A stretch of 64,000 bases of DNA, taken from NCBI GenBank assembly GCA_013180625.2, contig SNVD02013917.1, positions 1-64,000 of the forward strand, written 5' to 3'. The stretch comes from Boswellia sacra. Taxonomy: Eukaryota; Streptophyta; Magnoliopsida; Sapindales; Burseraceae. The notes under the pieces are model-generated. The model ran no database searches. It saw only the letters and a list, made by a program, of their open reading frames with translations, and was not told the origin of the DNA. Below are positions 62,924 to 64,000 of the stretch, one piece after another. Position 1 is the first letter of the stretch. Each line of letters begins with the position of its first letter. The position numbers and the translations under genes are program-made.

Positions 62924-64000
62924 ATGGCTTCAAAACCAGGATTTCTAACTGACTGGCCATGGAAGCCTCTTGGCAGCTTTAAGGTCTCTCCCTCCCTCTC
63001 CCTCTCTATCTCGCTACTCGTACAGATATATAGATATATATAAATCATCCATATGAATATATGTAGCATGTATCTATATAATTAATAATAATGTAAAGTG
63101 GCAGTTGCATGCATGCATGCCACAATTTGCTTTTCTTTCTTGCAACTGCATACAATGATCTGGCATTTATCTACTGGTTTTTTTTTTAAGTATATTGATT
63201 TAATATATATGCTTTGGTTGCATAAACGAACAGTATGTGGTTCTGGCTCCATGGGTTATTGCGGCAACATACTCATTCATAGTAAAGGATGAAAAGGAGA
63301 GGGACTTGTCAACCTTTCTTATATTTCCATTTCTGCTATGGAGAATGCTTCACAATCAGATATGGATTAGTCTTTCTCGATACGTAACAGCCAAAGGCAG
63401 AAGCAGGATTGTTGACAAGCCTATCGAATTTGAGCAAGTTGACAGAGAAAGGAACTGGTGGGTATAATTAATTAATTAATTAATTAATTATATATTTTCT
63501 AGCAAATTAAATAGCGTTAATTAATTAATTAATTTGGGTGGCTGCTGCAGGGATGACCAAATAATTTTCAACGGGATCCTATATTACGTTCTCGCTAAGA
63601 TAGTTCCAGGGGGTACTCACTTGCCCCTTTGGAGATTAGATGGGATGATACTCACAATTCTGTTGCATGCTGGTGTTGTGGAGTTGCTTTACTACTGGCT
63701 TCACAGAGCATTACACCACCATTACCTTTACTCTCGCTACCATTCTCATCATCATTCCTCTATTGTCACCGAGCCTATTACTTGTACGTACACATCACAC
63801 GTCTTTCTTTCTAACCCAAAAAATTACTTCATTTAATTAATAATTGGTTTGGTTGGCAGCGGTTATCCATCCATTTGCAGAGCACATCGCATACTTCGCC
63901 CTGTTTGCTATTCCTCAGGTCACAACCACGTTGAGTGGAATGAGTTCCATAGCGGTGTTTGCTGGCTACGTCACTTACATCGACTTTATGAACAACATGG
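62924..64000 (+). CDS. CER1: CER1-like very-long-chain aldehyde decarbonylase, 5' part (runs off window)
   Basis: Forms cuticular-wax alkanes with CER3 in the ER. Four exons are visible: 62924-62983, 63234-63457, 63551-63783 and 63860 onward, still open at the window end. The ~200 residues read here cover the N-terminal fatty-acid-hydroxylase-type domain. The start MASKPGFLTDWPWKPLGSFK is nearly identical to other CER1 proteins. Conserved blocks YVVLAPWV, DKPIEFEQVDRERNWDDQI and TEPITSVIHPFAEHI follow. The di-iron His clusters seen are HRALHHH (146-152) and HSHHH (159-163), after H134. The last His box and the WAX2-type C-terminal domain lie beyond 64000. Exon 2 ends AACTG|GTGGGT, and W95 is completed by the next exon. 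Confidence 0.94.

Overview
This window is nuclear DNA from a flowering plant. Every host gene I can read is a plant gene, most with many short AT-rich GT-AG introns. The gene set (TTL ureide enzyme, CHY1-type hydrolase, PILS, HIPP, E-class PPR, anther bHLH, CER1) and a roughly 65% A+T background with hAT, MULE, CACTA and LINE debris point to a eudicot. A rosid such as Citrus is my guess, but the sequence alone does not prove it. Exon joins were worked out by hand from splice sites, reading frame and remembered family conservation. No transcript evidence was available. LAYOUT. 0.5-3.7 kb: a decayed hAT transposon. 4.5-18.3 kb: a large inverted duplication. A 14-exon peroxisomal 3-hydroxyisobutyryl-CoA hydrolase-like gene (CHY1 type, ends in AKL) reads rightward and appears intact. 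Its copy reads leftward, tail to tail, across a 1.26-kb spacer. The copy keeps all 14 exons but has a 1-bp deletion in exon 3. 18.9-20.9 kb: bifunctional uric-acid degradation protein TTL. 21.6-22.0 kb: a small LEA_1 protein. 23.4-24.5 kb: a two-domain heavy-metal isoprenylated protein (HIPP). 25.4-29.2 kb: an RFC3-like AAA+ protein with a long N-terminal extension and degenerate ATPase motifs. Its last two exons and 3' flank are duplicated at 31.2-32.2 kb, beyond a truncated laccase fragment and a CACTA transposon end. 33.0-39.0 kb: a complete Mutator-like element with long TIRs and a target-site duplication. It holds a broken mudrA-type transposase and an intact-looking opposing ORF with a GRF-like zinc finger and a membrane segment. 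39.2-40.0 kb: a 0.4-kb tandem duplication. 40.3-45.8 kb: SEC23 (COPII coat), minus strand, divergent from an intronless PPR gene at 46.4-48.2 kb. 50.5-52.2 kb: a bHLH10/89/91-type anther factor, convergent with a PIN-LIKES (PILS) carrier at 52.6-55.0 kb. 58.3-59.9 kb: DCC1 cohesion factor, minus strand. 62.9 kb to the end: the 5' part of a CER1-like wax alkane gene, cut by the window edge. FUNCTION. The genes form no operon or single pathway. They are ordinary neighbours on a plant chromosome: two peroxisomal metabolism genes (CHY1, TTL), secretion (SEC23), replication/cohesion (RFC3-like, DCC1), auxin homeostasis (PILS), RNA editing or processing (PPR), pollen development (bHLH) and cuticle wax (CER1). 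The most unusual structures are the inverted CHY1 duplication, the MULE with its second gene, and the RFC3-like tail/laccase/CACTA composite.
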